Source of the DNA: Brevibacillus gelatini
GTDB lineage: Bacteria > Bacillota > Bacilli > Brevibacillales > Brevibacillaceae
Direction: 5' to 3'
Assembly (NCBI RefSeq): GCF_003710935.1
Contig: NZ_RHHS01000039.1
Span: 62,001 to 126,000 of the forward strand
Length of the DNA stretch: 64,000 bases
In this document: piece after piece, positions 1 through 8,184 of the stretch
Layout of the letters: each line of letters begins with the position of its first letter
How positions within the stretch are numbered: position 1 is the first letter of the stretch
The notes under the pieces: model-generated
The model's input: the letters and a program-made list of their open reading frames with translations, nothing else
Database searches by the model: none
What the model was told of the DNA's origin: nothing
Made by a program: the position numbers and the translations under genes

Positions 1-516
1 GCTCGTCGTCTCGCCCTTGCTCTTGACCGAGTCGTTGGCAAGCACCATTTTCAGTGCGTTCGGGTCTTTCAGGCGAACTTTTGCCATGTATCCGCGATAG
101 CCTGCTTCCTGCAGCGAATAGACTTTGACCGTCGATCTGTTCCCGAAGGACTGCCCGATCGGGTCGCCGAGCATGTTGGACAAAATCGTGTCCAGCACAT
201 CGGCCGACTTTTGCGTCTGCGATTTGCTCGTCGCAAGCAGGTTGTTGATGTGCTTGCTCTGCTCTTCGTACTCTTTTTGCTCCTTTTTGGCGCGATCGCG
301 GATGTCCTCGACCACGCTTTCCACGTGGCGTATCGTCGTCTTGGTGTCGTTCAGTTGCTGCCCCAGCTCGTCCGCCAGTTTTTTCGACTGCTCCGAGTCG
401 AGCTTCAAGCCTTCCGCCTGCAGCTTGTCCGCGGGATTGGTCAGGGTGAGGGCAAGCAAAAAGCCGAGCGCTGGCGCCAGCAGGAACAGAAAAAAGCGAT
501 TGACTTTACCAAGCAC
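1..516 (-). CDS. Phosphodiester glycosidase-like (NAGPA family) membrane protein, N-terminal part
   Basis: The gene runs off the left edge, so only the first 172 residues are visible. The GTG start is 9 nt after GGAGG and overlaps the preceding gene by 11 nt, so the two are probably translationally coupled. Residues about 8-27 form one membrane anchor. Residues about 40-105 are rich in Lys, Glu and Gln and look like a coiled coil. The last visible part contains GYRGYMAKVRLKDPNAL followed by GETTS, which resembles the entry into the NAGPA/phosphodiester glycosidase domain found in many Firmicute surface proteins. The catalytic part is outside the window, so the family call is an inference from this entry motif. 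A surface or sporulation-related role is possible but not shown. Confidence 0.6.
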   Translation of the reverse strand, partial: MLGKVNRFFLFLLAPALGFLLALTLTNPADKLQAEGLKLDSEQSKKLADELGQQLNDTKTTIRHVESVVEDIRDRAKKEQKEYEEQSKHINNLLATSKSQTQKSADVLDTILSNMLGDPIGQSFGNRSTVKVYSLQEAGYRGYMAKVRLKDPNALKMVLANDSVKSKGETTS

Positions 517-1012
517 GAGCTGCATCCTCCAGTTTTTTCAGCGATGTCTTCAAATCCACCAACTGCTTGTTCAACTGGTCGATCCGATCCTGCAATGCTT
601 CTTTTGTCTTGTTCGTCCCGCCGATCGTCTCACCCGTCAATTGCAGGTCTTCTTCCAAACTGCCAAGACCCGTCTGTACCTCTTTCAACTCTTCCTGCAC
701 CAGCACGAGTTGTTCGCCCAACGCTTTCATCTGCTTCTGGTTGTCTTCCTGTATCTGATCGATGCGCAGGTTCACAAGTTGCTGCTGCTTGTCCAGCGTA
801 TGGGCAGTAAAGGCGTAGCCAGCGTAAGCGAGTCCTACCCAAACCAGTACAGCGAGTGCGACTGGCAATAGAGGCCGCTTGCCTTCTGTTCGGGAGGGAA
901 ACAATGCTTGAAACAGGCTGCCTCGTTTGCGTCTGTTCGCCTGCTTCCCGTTTGCCGGGAGTGGCAGAGTAGTAGACGAAGTCGATGACGCTTCCATGTA
1001 ATTGTCGTTCAT
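506..1012 (-). CDS. Single-pass membrane protein with coiled-coil C-terminus
   Basis: I do not recognise a named family in this 168-residue protein. The chosen ATG follows GGAGGGAGCCG; longer in-frame extensions lack a ribosome binding site and read through low-quality sequence. Residues 1-45 are Ser/Thr-rich then basic (NRRKR), residues about 48-70 form one transmembrane helix, and residues about 75-165 are a heptad-like coiled coil (LVLVQEELKEVQTGLGSLEEDL). It has the same anchor-plus-coiled-coil plan as the downstream phosphodiester-glycosidase-like protein and overlaps it by 11 nt. The two may therefore form a membrane-anchored pair. That partnership is inferred from architecture and overlap only. 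Confidence 0.7.
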   Translation of the reverse strand: MNDNYMEASSTSSTTLPLPANGKQANRRKRGSLFQALFPSRTEGKRPLLPVALAVLVWVGLAYAGYAFTAHTLDKQQQLVNLRIDQIQEDNQKQMKALGEQLVLVQEELKEVQTGLGSLEEDLQLTGETIGGTNKTKEALQDRIDQLNKQLVDLKTSLKKLEDAARAW

Positions 1013-1110
1013 CGGCTCCCTCCTCCTTTCTGTGACATAGAGTGAGGTTTTATTATACCATAGTTTATTTTTCGACAAGGCTTTTCCAAAAATAGTGGAA
1101 ATTTTGCTCA

Positions 1111-1152
1111 AAAAAAGAAGATACCGCGCTTCGTGTCTCTGCCGGTATCTTC
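1111..1152 (-). terminator. Rho-independent terminator after the RDD gene
   Basis: A 10-bp perfect stem, GAAGATACCG/CGGTATCTTC (1117-1126 with 1143-1152), is followed on the minus strand by seven T residues. It lies just past the stop of the RDD gene and before the ribosome binding site of the coiled-coil protein. Confidence 0.85.
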
Positions 1153-1157
1153 CCACG

Positions 1158-1976
1158 TTATTTCCCCAGGCTCCACTCACTTTGCAGCGTGCGGTACAGC
1201 CGCTGCAAAAATAAAATCGGCGCTTCCTGGCGCGCCTGCTCCTCGCTGTATTCCAGCTTTTTTTGCAACAGACGGGCGATGTTTTCCGCCAGTTCAAGCT
1301 TTTTCGCTTCCGCCAGAGAGGACTGCCGCGTAATAAAGGCCGAGAGCAGTTGCCAGTCCTCGCGGGTCAGCGCCTGTTTTTGCTGCTCGGTGAGAACAAG
1401 CGGCTCTGCGGGCACAGCCCCCTGTTTTTGTGCCTTTCTGTTCCGGAAAAGACTTGTACGACCCCCGCTCTCGACGACGACAATTGTCCCTGCGACCAGA
1501 TCGCCAATGCGTTTGTCGCGAGGGTGGAAAAAAGAGACGAGCGCCCCCAGAAAGTAGCCCGACGGGAGATTGTCCACGATTCGGAACAGGTTGCGGATCG
1601 TCGACGACAAAAACGTGATCGGCTGGCCGTTGTCGCGGATGACGCGAATTCCCATCCACTTTTTCCCGACGGTCTGTCCCGACCAGAACGCCTCCAGGAG
1701 CAAAAAGTAGCCGAAGTTGAGGACGAAAAACAGGAGGATGACAATTGCGACGGCATAGTTGTCTGTATCCAGGAAAAAACTCTCTTCTTTCCCAAATAAA
1801 ACTATACCAATCACGATAAATACAGTAAGATTAACCAGAAGCAAAATGACGCTGTCGATCAGCTGGGCAGCAGCCCGACTGCCCAAGCCCGCTGTCTGAA
1901 ACCGCAGCATCACATGCTCAGGTGTGACAACGGATGCTTCGCGACCTGCCTGATTCACGGATGGATTTTCATTCAT
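1158..1976 (-). CDS. RDD family membrane protein
   Basis: A 272-residue protein with the RDD domain at about 25-170. The motif near R33 (GSRAAAQLIDSVILL) carries the first Arg and Asp, and HPRDKRIGDLVAGTIVVV holds the conserved Arg/Asp cluster. GQTVGKKWMGIRVI is also typical. Three to four hydrophobic helices are visible. The C-terminal 90 residues are soluble and helical (EEQARQEAPILFLQRLYR), which is longer than minimal RDD proteins. It is divergent from the SpoIIM-like gene, with only 61 nt between starts. RDD, SpoIIM-like and MoxR/DUF58 genes commonly cluster in Firmicutes and Actinobacteria, so a joint membrane role is likely but undefined. A second, smaller RDD gene lies at 40430. Confidence 0.85.
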   Translation of the reverse strand: MNENPSVNQAGREASVVTPEHVMLRFQTAGLGSRAAAQLIDSVILLLVNLTVFIVIGIVLFGKEESFFLDTDNYAVAIVILLFFVLNFGYFLLLEAFWSGQTVGKKWMGIRVIRDNGQPITFLSSTIRNLFRIVDNLPSGYFLGALVSFFHPRDKRIGDLVAGTIVVVESGGRTSLFRNRKAQKQGAVPAEPLVLTEQQKQALTREDWQLLSAFITRQSSLAEAKKLELAENIARLLQKKLEYSEEQARQEAPILFLQRLYRTLQSEWSLGK

Positions 1977-2037
1977 TTCGGTTCGCTTCTCCCTTTTGCA
2001 ATTCTAGTAGACTCTAATAGATAAGGAGGCCTTATCC

Positions 2038-3018
2038 ATGGAAATCACTTCATTTTGGCACAAGCACAAAGCCTCTTGGGCCGAACTGGAGCAACTGGTC
2101 GAACGGTTCACCCGGCAAGAGCGGCAGATCACGGCCGCAGATATTGACCGTCTGACCCATTTGTACAAAAAAGCTTCCGCCCATTTGGCGCTGGTCCGCT
2201 CGTATCACCCGGCGGACGAAATTACGCTCTACCTCAATGAGCTCGTATCCCGCGCCCACAACCTGACGTACAAGCAGCAGTCGGGAAGCTGGCAGCAGCT
2301 GCGGCATTTTTTCGGTGTCCATCTGATCGGGCTGATCCACAAGCGGATCGGATTTATCGGCATGGCCGCCCTGCTTTTCATCATTGGCGGCGTATCCGGG
2401 TTTGCGGCGGTGCTCGTTGATCCGCTCAACCTGTACTACGTGCTGCCCCAGGGCATGGCCGAGCAGATTGATCCGACGAGACTGGGGGAAGGACACGATG
2501 CCATCAACAGCCCTGTCATCTCGACGATGATTATGACCAACAACATGAAAGTCGCCATTCTCGCTTTTGTCAGCGGGATTACGTTCGGTCTCGTGCCGAT
2601 CTACGTCCTGTTGTTCAACGGACTGCTCGTCGGGGCATTGGCTGCCGTCTACTACCAGGCAGACAGCAGCTACGCTTTCTGGGCGTACATCCTCCCGCAC
2701 GGCGTCATTGAACTGACCGCGATCTTCATCGCCGGAGGAGCCGGCCTGCACATGGGCTACCGACTCCTCGTGCCTGGGCGCTATGCCCGCAAGTATCAGT
2801 TTTTGGAGGCGGCCAAGGAATCGGCCCAGTTGCTGCTTGCGACCTTGCCGCTGCTGTTTGTGGCAGGAATCATCGAAGGGTATGTCACGCCTTCGTCACT
2901 CTCCCTGGAAGCAAAGTACCTCGTCGCCGCGGCCACCTTGCTGCTTTTGTGCCTGTGGTATTATTTCGGGCGCAGGCGTCAGGCTCACAATGCTTCTCTC
3001 GCCTTGATTTCCAAATAA
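2038..3018 (+). CDS. SpoIIM superfamily (DUF95) membrane protein
   Basis: A 326-residue polytopic protein starting after AAGGAGGCC. The N-terminal 90 residues are soluble and helical. Several membrane helices follow from about residue 100 (IGFIGMAALLFIIGGVSGFAA) to the C-terminus. The central segment NNMKVAILAFVSGITFGLVPIYVLLFNGLLVGALA and the following HGVIELTAIFIAGGAGL match the SpoIIM/DUF95 fold. It is larger than true SpoIIM and lies in a MoxR/DUF58 neighbourhood, so I read it as the widespread vegetative paralogue rather than the engulfment protein. Its last 34 bp overlap, tail to tail, the end of the DUF58 gene on the other strand. Confidence 0.85.
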   Translation: MEITSFWHKHKASWAELEQLVERFTRQERQITAADIDRLTHLYKKASAHLALVRSYHPADEITLYLNELVSRAHNLTYKQQSGSWQQLRHFFGVHLIGLIHKRIGFIGMAALLFIIGGVSGFAAVLVDPLNLYYVLPQGMAEQIDPTRLGEGHDAINSPVISTMIMTNNMKVAILAFVSGITFGLVPIYVLLFNGLLVGALAAVYYQADSSYAFWAYILPHGVIELTAIFIAGGAGLHMGYRLLVPGRYARKYQFLEAAKESAQLLLATLPLLFVAGIIEGYVTPSSLSLEAKYLVAAATLLLLCLWYYFGRRRQAHNASLALISK

Positions 3019-4355
3019 GCATTTATCACCGTCAGCGTCAACTGATCGGCCGGAACATCGAGCACCTGGATGCCCGCGCCGGTCATTTTTTGTTGAAACG
3101 CCCTGCGGTCGAGCTGGAAGCGCTGCGCCACTGATTTGATGTAGGCCAGGCGGCTGTTTTCGACCGGGACCTGCGTCCATTCGTGCAGCAGCGGGTCCGC
3201 TTGCGAGAGCAGCAAAAACAGGTGCGAGCGGCGCATTTTCCACAAATAGCTGGCCAGCAAGTCTTCGACCAAGTAATTTTCCATGTCCGAGAACAGCACC
3301 ATCAGGCTGCGCCGCTTTTGCTGGCGGTGTATAAATTCCAGCGCCTTGGCCGGATCGGCCTCGACGAAGTCATGGGTCAAATCGTAGGTGGCTTCCAAAA
3401 TCGTGTGCAGATGCCCCATCCCGCGCCCTGGCGGAATGTACGTCTTGATCTCGTGGGAATAGGCCAGAAACGCCACCTGATCTCCCTGGCGCAAAGCGAC
3501 CGCAGCCAGCGTGAGCGCGGACTCGAGCGACCGATCGAGCCTGCTCTCGTTGTCCAGCTCCACGCCCATCAGCCTGCCGCAGTCGACGAGAATCGTAATG
3601 ACTTTGCCGTGCTCTGGCCGATACTGGTTCGTCATCAGTCGCCGGGTGCGTGCCGACGCCGACCAGTTGATCGCGCGCGGATCGTCGTCCGGAACGTACT
3701 CGCGGATCGCGTGGAATTCAGAGCCGGATTTGGCGCGGCGCAATATTTTTTTGCCGTCGACGATCAGACTGTCCTGCAGCGAGTTCAAATAGCCGCGCAC
3801 TTGCGACAAATCGGGGTAAATCTTGATCGTCTGCGGAAAAGCAAAGCGGCTCTGACGGTGCCACAAGCCGATTTTGCCGCTCCAGCGCAAATAGAGCCAG
3901 GAAAATGTATAGTTTCCCCGTTCCGTGCCGCGGGTCTGATAGGCGATGCGCGACTCGCCGCTTTCCATCCGGCCCGAGATCGGCCCTGTTTCCGCAAAAG
4001 AGTGCGGCAAATCGTCCATCAGCACGTAGGAAATCGGCTGGCCGCTTCGGTTCGTCATTTCTACCTCGACCGTAAACGACTGGCCGATGTCGCTCTGCTC
4101 GGGAAGCACGCGGCGCAGCTCCAGATCGTTGCGCCTGGGCAGCGTCAGCCAGTCGAGCACGCTCGCCACACAGACAAGACCGTTGTACAGCCAGAAAGCT
4201 CCGTACCCCGTGCCCATGAAAAAGCCGACGACGGCAATCGGAGTGCCGACAAGCAGCAGGATGAGCAGCCGCTTCGTCGGCAAAACGAAGCGGTCTGCCA
4301 AAAAATCAGCGAGGGACCGGAATAGCGGCCAACGTTTCTTCGATGATGTGGTCAC
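2985..4355 (-). CDS. DUF58 domain protein (vWA-like partner of MoxR)
   Basis: 456 residues with a GTG start just after GGAGGGGGG, overlapping the end of the MoxR gene by 50 nt. Two hydrophobic segments lie near residues 30-70. A beta-rich region follows, then the DUF58 signature around residues 205-235 (GSEFHAIREYVPDDDPRAINWSASAR; shorter pieces R-Y-V-DD and INWSA are diagnostic). The C-terminal half resembles a von Willebrand A fold, with a metal-site-like segment (VITILVDCGRLM, DNESRLDRSLESA). DUF58 proteins are encoded next to MoxR AAA+ ATPases across bacteria and are thought to be their membrane-bound clients or adaptors. The 3' end overlaps the convergent SpoIIM-like gene by 34 bp. Confidence 0.9.
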   Translation of the reverse strand: MTTSSKKRWPLFRSLADFLADRFVLPTKRLLILLLVGTPIAVVGFFMGTGYGAFWLYNGLVCVASVLDWLTLPRRNDLELRRVLPEQSDIGQSFTVEVEMTNRSGQPISYVLMDDLPHSFAETGPISGRMESGESRIAYQTRGTERGNYTFSWLYLRWSGKIGLWHRQSRFAFPQTIKIYPDLSQVRGYLNSLQDSLIVDGKKILRRAKSGSEFHAIREYVPDDDPRAINWSASARTRRLMTNQYRPEHGKVITILVDCGRLMGVELDNESRLDRSLESALTLAAVALRQGDQVAFLAYSHEIKTYIPPGRGMGHLHTILEATYDLTHDFVEADPAKALEFIHRQQKRRSLMVLFSDMENYLVEDLLASYLWKMRRSHLFLLLSQADPLLHEWTQVPVENSRLAYIKSVAQRFQLDRRAFQQKMTGAGIQVLDVPADQLTLTVINAYLEIKAREAL

Positions 4356-5226
4356 TGGTGCCCCCCTCCAATTCTACCTGCGGTGCCAGGATAAGACGGT
4401 GCCGCAGCGCAGGCCGGGCGACCATTTTCACATCATCCGGCGTCACGTACTCACGGCCGTCCAAAAGCGCCCACGCCTTGCTGGCCATGAGAACGGCAAT
4501 CCCGGCACGGGAGCTTGCCCCGAGCAGCAGCCGTTTTGTTTCCCGCGTCTTGCGAATCAAAGTCGTAATGTATTCCAAAATCGAATCGTCGACCACGACG
4601 TCCTGCAACTTGCGCCGCTGCTGCAAAATATCGTCCAGGCTGCAGATCGGCGCTTGCCTTGTCTTTTGCCCGCCTGTGGGCTGGACGTGCTGGAGCAGAA
4701 TCTGCTTTTCGTTCTCATGCGACGGATACTGCATCGTCAGCTTGAACAAAAAGCGGTCGAGCTGCGCCTCCGGCAGCACGTAAGTTCCTTCGTACTCGAC
4801 CGGATTTTGCGTGGCGACGACGAAAAACAGCTCGGGCAACGGGTACGTGACGCCGTGAATCGTCACCTGGCCTTCCTCCATCGCTTCCAAAAGCGCCGCC
4901 TGCGTTTTCGGCGGCGTGCGGTTGATTTCGTCCGCCAGCAGCAAATTCGCAAATACTGGACCTTTGATCGTCTCAAAGCGGTTGTCCTGCATGTTGAAAA
5001 CGACGTGGCCGATAATATCGGAAGGCATCATGTCAGGCGTAAACTGGATGCGTCTGCTCTCTCCCCCGATCAGCCCCGACAAGGTGCGGACCATTTTGGT
5101 CTTCCCGATCCCGGGCACTCCTTCCAGCAAGACGTGACCGCCAGCAAGCAGGGCCGCCACGAGCAGCCGAATGTTTTGCCGCTGTCCGACCAGTTCCTTT
5201 TCCATCTGTTGCAATAATTGCTCCAC
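4306..5226 (-). CDS. MoxR-family AAA+ ATPase
   Basis: 306 residues, the normal length for MoxR ATPases. Walker A is GVPGIGKTKMVRTLSG at about residues 36-51. Walker B is LLADEINRTPPKTQAALLEAMEEGQV at about 97-122. Sensor 1 is VVATQNP, followed by VEYEGTYVLPEAQLDRF with the arginine-finger region. MoxR proteins act as chaperone-like ATPases that assemble or activate vWA-domain partners; the DUF58 product immediately downstream is the likely partner here. The start is GTG; AAGGAG lies 13 nt upstream, inside the end of the DUF4350 gene. This gene is the energy-driven core of the 2985-7998 cluster. Confidence 0.93.
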   Translation of the reverse strand: MEQLLQQMEKELVGQRQNIRLLVAALLAGGHVLLEGVPGIGKTKMVRTLSGLIGGESRRIQFTPDMMPSDIIGHVVFNMQDNRFETIKGPVFANLLLADEINRTPPKTQAALLEAMEEGQVTIHGVTYPLPELFFVVATQNPVEYEGTYVLPEAQLDRFLFKLTMQYPSHENEKQILLQHVQPTGGQKTRQAPICSLDDILQQRRKLQDVVVDDSILEYITTLIRKTRETKRLLLGASSRAGIAVLMASKAWALLDGREYVTPDDVKMVARPALRHRLILAPQVELEGGTSDHIIEETLAAIPVPR

Positions 5227-5236
5227 GATTGTTCTG

Positions 5237-6364
5237 TCACTCCTTCATCAGTAGCGTAATGATCTCATCCAGCAAAAGACTGTCTGCCAAAAGCCGCTTT
5301 GCCGAATATCCGGTTCCGCTGCGGGCTTGCTCCAGCCGATCCAGCAGCCGGGCAAGCTTCGTTACTTCCTGCTCGCTCCAGCGCAGCCCGGCACAGCGCA
5401 AAATCTCGGCGCGGTCCGCCTTTTGGTGAACGCCCCAGCGGTCGTGCATCAGTTGGCGCATATACGCTTCCCTGTGCGCCAGCGCGTCACGCGCAAGTCT
5501 CCGGCGCTCATACCAGCTCGACACGGCCAAAAGCGTCTCGTCCCCGCGGCGAACTGTCCACTCGCGCAACGTGTAGACAGGGCCAAAACGCTTCCCTTTC
5601 CACCAGACAAACAAGAGCAGCACGAGGGCCAGCTGCACAAACGCGGCCACCAGCCAGCCGGGATAGATCGCCAAAAGCCCCGGCTTCTCCTGCATTCCAT
5701 GATGGTATTCGTCCACCCAGATCACCGACCAGCTTTTTTGCAAATGCGGCCACACTGCCTCGAAGTGAGACAGCTCCGCAATTTTTTGATTCGTCAACCA
5801 ATCCGGGACCAAAAAGTACGAAATGCTTCCGGCTCCTACCTCGACTTTTCCCGCAAGGATTCCCTGGTCGTCGTAAAAGAGCGGCTCCAGCCCCTCTGCT
5901 TCTTTCCATCTGACCCGGGTCTTTGCCTTGCCCATCATCGCTCCGCCGAGAGGCTGGCCCTGGATGTTACGTTCCCGATTTCCGTTTCCTTCCATATATT
6001 TCGGTTCAAAGGGCAAGTCGGCCCAATGGATCGCCCGCTCGGAGAAAACAAACAGGTCGTTTCCATCGCTGGCCCACGCAAGCAAGTCATCCTGCTCGTT
6101 TTCAGTCAGATTGTCCGGCTCGACGACAAGCAACGCCTGTCCTGATGATGTCGGCAGCAAATGGGTCGGCTGCCGCCACTCCTTGACCCGGCTTCCTTTT
6201 TCCTCCAGCAAAAGCAGCACAGCCTTGATTCCGTCCGGCTGTGCCGACGCTGCCAGATAAGGCGGTTGTTTCGTGGCTACAGGCTTGACGATAAACCATC
6301 CGACGACGACGAGCAGCACGATCGCCACGCTGATGCCCACGCGATACGTTCTCAGGCTATTCAT
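5237..6364 (-). CDS. DUF4350 domain membrane protein
   Basis: 375 residues. I chose the ATG after GGGAGGGACAGC, which overlaps the previous stop by 8 nt (ATGAATAG). Residues about 8-28 form an N-terminal membrane helix. The following periplasm-side region (PDGIKAVLLLLEEKGSRV) matches the DUF4350 domain, which is predicted to be a glutamine-amidotransferase-like fold. A second membrane helix lies near residue 245 (VAAFVQLALVLLLFVWW), followed by a cytoplasmic C-terminal tail. DUF4350 genes sit between DUF4129 and MoxR genes in many genomes, as here. No enzymatic function is known to me. Confidence 0.85.
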   Translation of the reverse strand: MNSLRTYRVGISVAIVLLVVVGWFIVKPVATKQPPYLAASAQPDGIKAVLLLLEEKGSRVKEWRQPTHLLPTSSGQALLVVEPDNLTENEQDDLLAWASDGNDLFVFSERAIHWADLPFEPKYMEGNGNRERNIQGQPLGGAMMGKAKTRVRWKEAEGLEPLFYDDQGILAGKVEVGAGSISYFLVPDWLTNQKIAELSHFEAVWPHLQKSWSVIWVDEYHHGMQEKPGLLAIYPGWLVAAFVQLALVLLLFVWWKGKRFGPVYTLREWTVRRGDETLLAVSSWYERRRLARDALAHREAYMRQLMHDRWGVHQKADRAEILRCAGLRWSEQEVTKLARLLDRLEQARSGTGYSAKRLLADSLLLDEIITLLMKE

Positions 6365-6983
6365 GCTGTCCCTCCCCGTCCAAAATCTGCGCAAGCTCGC
6401 GGACCCGCTCCAGATAGTCTGCTTTGTCCACAGCTACCTGCCCGTACCAGGCTTGCTCGAACGCCCTGGCGTAGCGGCGAAACAGCGGCTTCGCCTCCGG
6501 GTGGCTGGCTTCGATTTCGTCAGCGTATTCCCAGTTCGTTTTCCACTGTTCAATGCGAATCCACGACTGTTTTTGCATGTAGACGAGCAACGCCAAAAAC
6601 AGCGAGCGTTCGCCCTCACGCCATTCTCCGCGCTCGGCATACTCCTTTGCCTCACGCAAGTAGTCGGCATGGGAGCGAATTTTTTCACCGTGGACAAACA
6701 GCGACGCCTTCCGCTTTTGCTCCCACATCATCCGGCGGTACAACCAGAAAATGAGCATGACCAGCAAAAGTGCCGCGACGAGCAGCACGACCGTCGATGC
6801 CGTCGTCGCTACACCCGCAGGAATGTCCGACCACGAAAACAGCCGGAACAGCCATTCGAGCAAAAAATCGATCACTTGCGCAAGCCAGCTCTCGCCTGCC
6901 GTGTGCCCGGTTTGAAATTCGTCGCGCTGCAAAATTTCCTGCAAATGCTCCTTGTCGGCTGCCCAAGGATTGGTGCTATTCAT
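6357..6983 (-). CDS. DUF4129 domain membrane protein
   Basis: 208 residues. A single membrane helix at about 60-84 (VVLLVAALLLVMLIFWLYRR) is followed by a soluble helical DUF4129 domain at the C-terminus (FRRYARAFEQAWYGQV, ADYLERVRELAQIL). DUF4129 is often fused to or encoded beside transglutaminase-like and MoxR/DUF58 proteins. Both ends overlap their neighbours by 8 nt through the same octamer ATGAATAG, so five genes form one translationally coupled operon. Function is unknown; it is probably the membrane subunit of the MoxR system. Confidence 0.85.
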   Translation of the reverse strand: MNSTNPWAADKEHLQEILQRDEFQTGHTAGESWLAQVIDFLLEWLFRLFSWSDIPAGVATTASTVVLLVAALLLVMLIFWLYRRMMWEQKRKASLFVHGEKIRSHADYLREAKEYAERGEWREGERSLFLALLVYMQKQSWIRIEQWKTNWEYADEIEASHPEAKPLFRRYARAFEQAWYGQVAVDKADYLERVRELAQILDGEGQHE

Positions 6984-7998
6984 GTGCTGCTCCCGGCTCC
7001 TCAGCAGAAAAGCGGTCTGTCGACTGATCCAGCTGCTTGTTCATCATCTCCTGCAGGTCAGTTCCATCTTTTCGGACGCGCAAGTCAAAATAAACAAGCG
7101 CATAGACAATCGCCATCCACGGCATCAGCAGGCAGCTTAGCACAACCAGGATGATCTGCGAAATGATCGACGTCCCCAAAATGCTCAAGATGACAACCTG
7201 AATCCCGCCCGAAAAGGTCGAATACAAAAAGCTCAAAACGATGAAAATCGCAAAGATTCTCCAAAAATTCCCTTTCGTCAAACGCCAGCTTTGGTCGATG
7301 CCGACGCCGCCCTTTTCAAACAGGACAAGCGGCAAGTAAAAGCTCCATCTGAGCAGGAAGTAGCCTGGCACCAGAACCAAGCCGAGCAAAAACAACAGGT
7401 AGCCGAACAAAAAGACTATGAAGAACAGCACCGGATTGAAGTCGCTCCCCGCGTCCAAAAACGTTTCAATCGAGCTGCCGGTAACTATCGTGAACAAAAA
7501 GCCGATGAGCAAAAACACGAGCGTAAACCCGAACACCACCGCAATCGCGAGCAGTCCGTAGACGAGGGTGCTGCCGACAAGCGGCCAAAAGCGTCCCAAT
7601 GCGCCTTTCAGCGCGGCTTTCAAGTCAACCGTTTGCTGCTCCCATGCAGATTTCGTCAGCAAGGTGGCGCCTGCAAGCAACTGCGGATAGGCCACTGCCA
7701 TCGTCAGCGGTGCTACCAAAAACAAGTACAGCAAGAGCCGGGCGATGTTTTGGGTGACCATCTCTTCCTGCCCGATAAACTTTTCCCCCATCGCTTCCCA
7801 AAATTCCAGTCCTTCGGTATCCTGCATGAGCAGCGGCACATTGCTCAGGTCGATCAGGAGTAGCTGTTGCAAAAGCAAAAACGGACCAAACCAGATCAGA
7901 GCCAGAAGAAAGTACGCCCCAAAATGCTGGCGATATACGTTGAAGCTTTTGTCCAATAGCTTCCCCACTCCCATTGGGGTCATTGGTATTTGATTCAT
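6976..7998 (-). CDS. Polytopic membrane protein (GPDPase-membrane-domain-like)
   Basis: 340 residues, first gene of the MoxR operon, with ATG after GGAGGTTTCACC. About six to eight hydrophobic helices are visible, including LLYLFLVAPLTMAVAYPQLLAGA and VYGLLAIAVVFGFTLVFLLIGFLFTIV (shorter subsegments are individual helices). The pattern of an amphipathic N-terminus (LLDKSFNVYRQHF) followed by DUF975/GPDPase-like membrane units resembles the membrane part of glycerophosphodiester phosphodiesterases. No catalytic domain is present. It probably provides a membrane scaffold for the cluster; that is inferred from the operon only. Confidence 0.75.
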   Translation of the reverse strand: MNQIPMTPMGVGKLLDKSFNVYRQHFGAYFLLALIWFGPFLLLQQLLLIDLSNVPLLMQDTEGLEFWEAMGEKFIGQEEMVTQNIARLLLYLFLVAPLTMAVAYPQLLAGATLLTKSAWEQQTVDLKAALKGALGRFWPLVGSTLVYGLLAIAVVFGFTLVFLLIGFLFTIVTGSSIETFLDAGSDFNPVLFFIVFLFGYLLFLLGLVLVPGYFLLRWSFYLPLVLFEKGGVGIDQSWRLTKGNFWRIFAIFIVLSFLYSTFSGGIQVVILSILGTSIISQIILVVLSCLLMPWMAIVYALVYFDLRVRKDGTDLQEMMNKQLDQSTDRFSAEEPGAAHE

Positions 7999-8184
7999 GG
8001 TGAAACCTCCGTCTCCCTTTTTGAGATTACCTGACTAGTATACACGATTTTCCATTTGTTTTAAAAAATTTCCGCTAAAATTACTAATCATTTCCTGCCT
8101 GATTTTCCCCGACACGGATATTTGTCCCTTTCTCTCTGTTTCGTGCTGAATATGATAAAGCATGACAGTAGGAGGTGCATATTC

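Noticed and set aside
3183-4325. Long plus-strand open frame (380 codons)
   Set aside because: Antisense to the DUF58 gene with no motif or start site.
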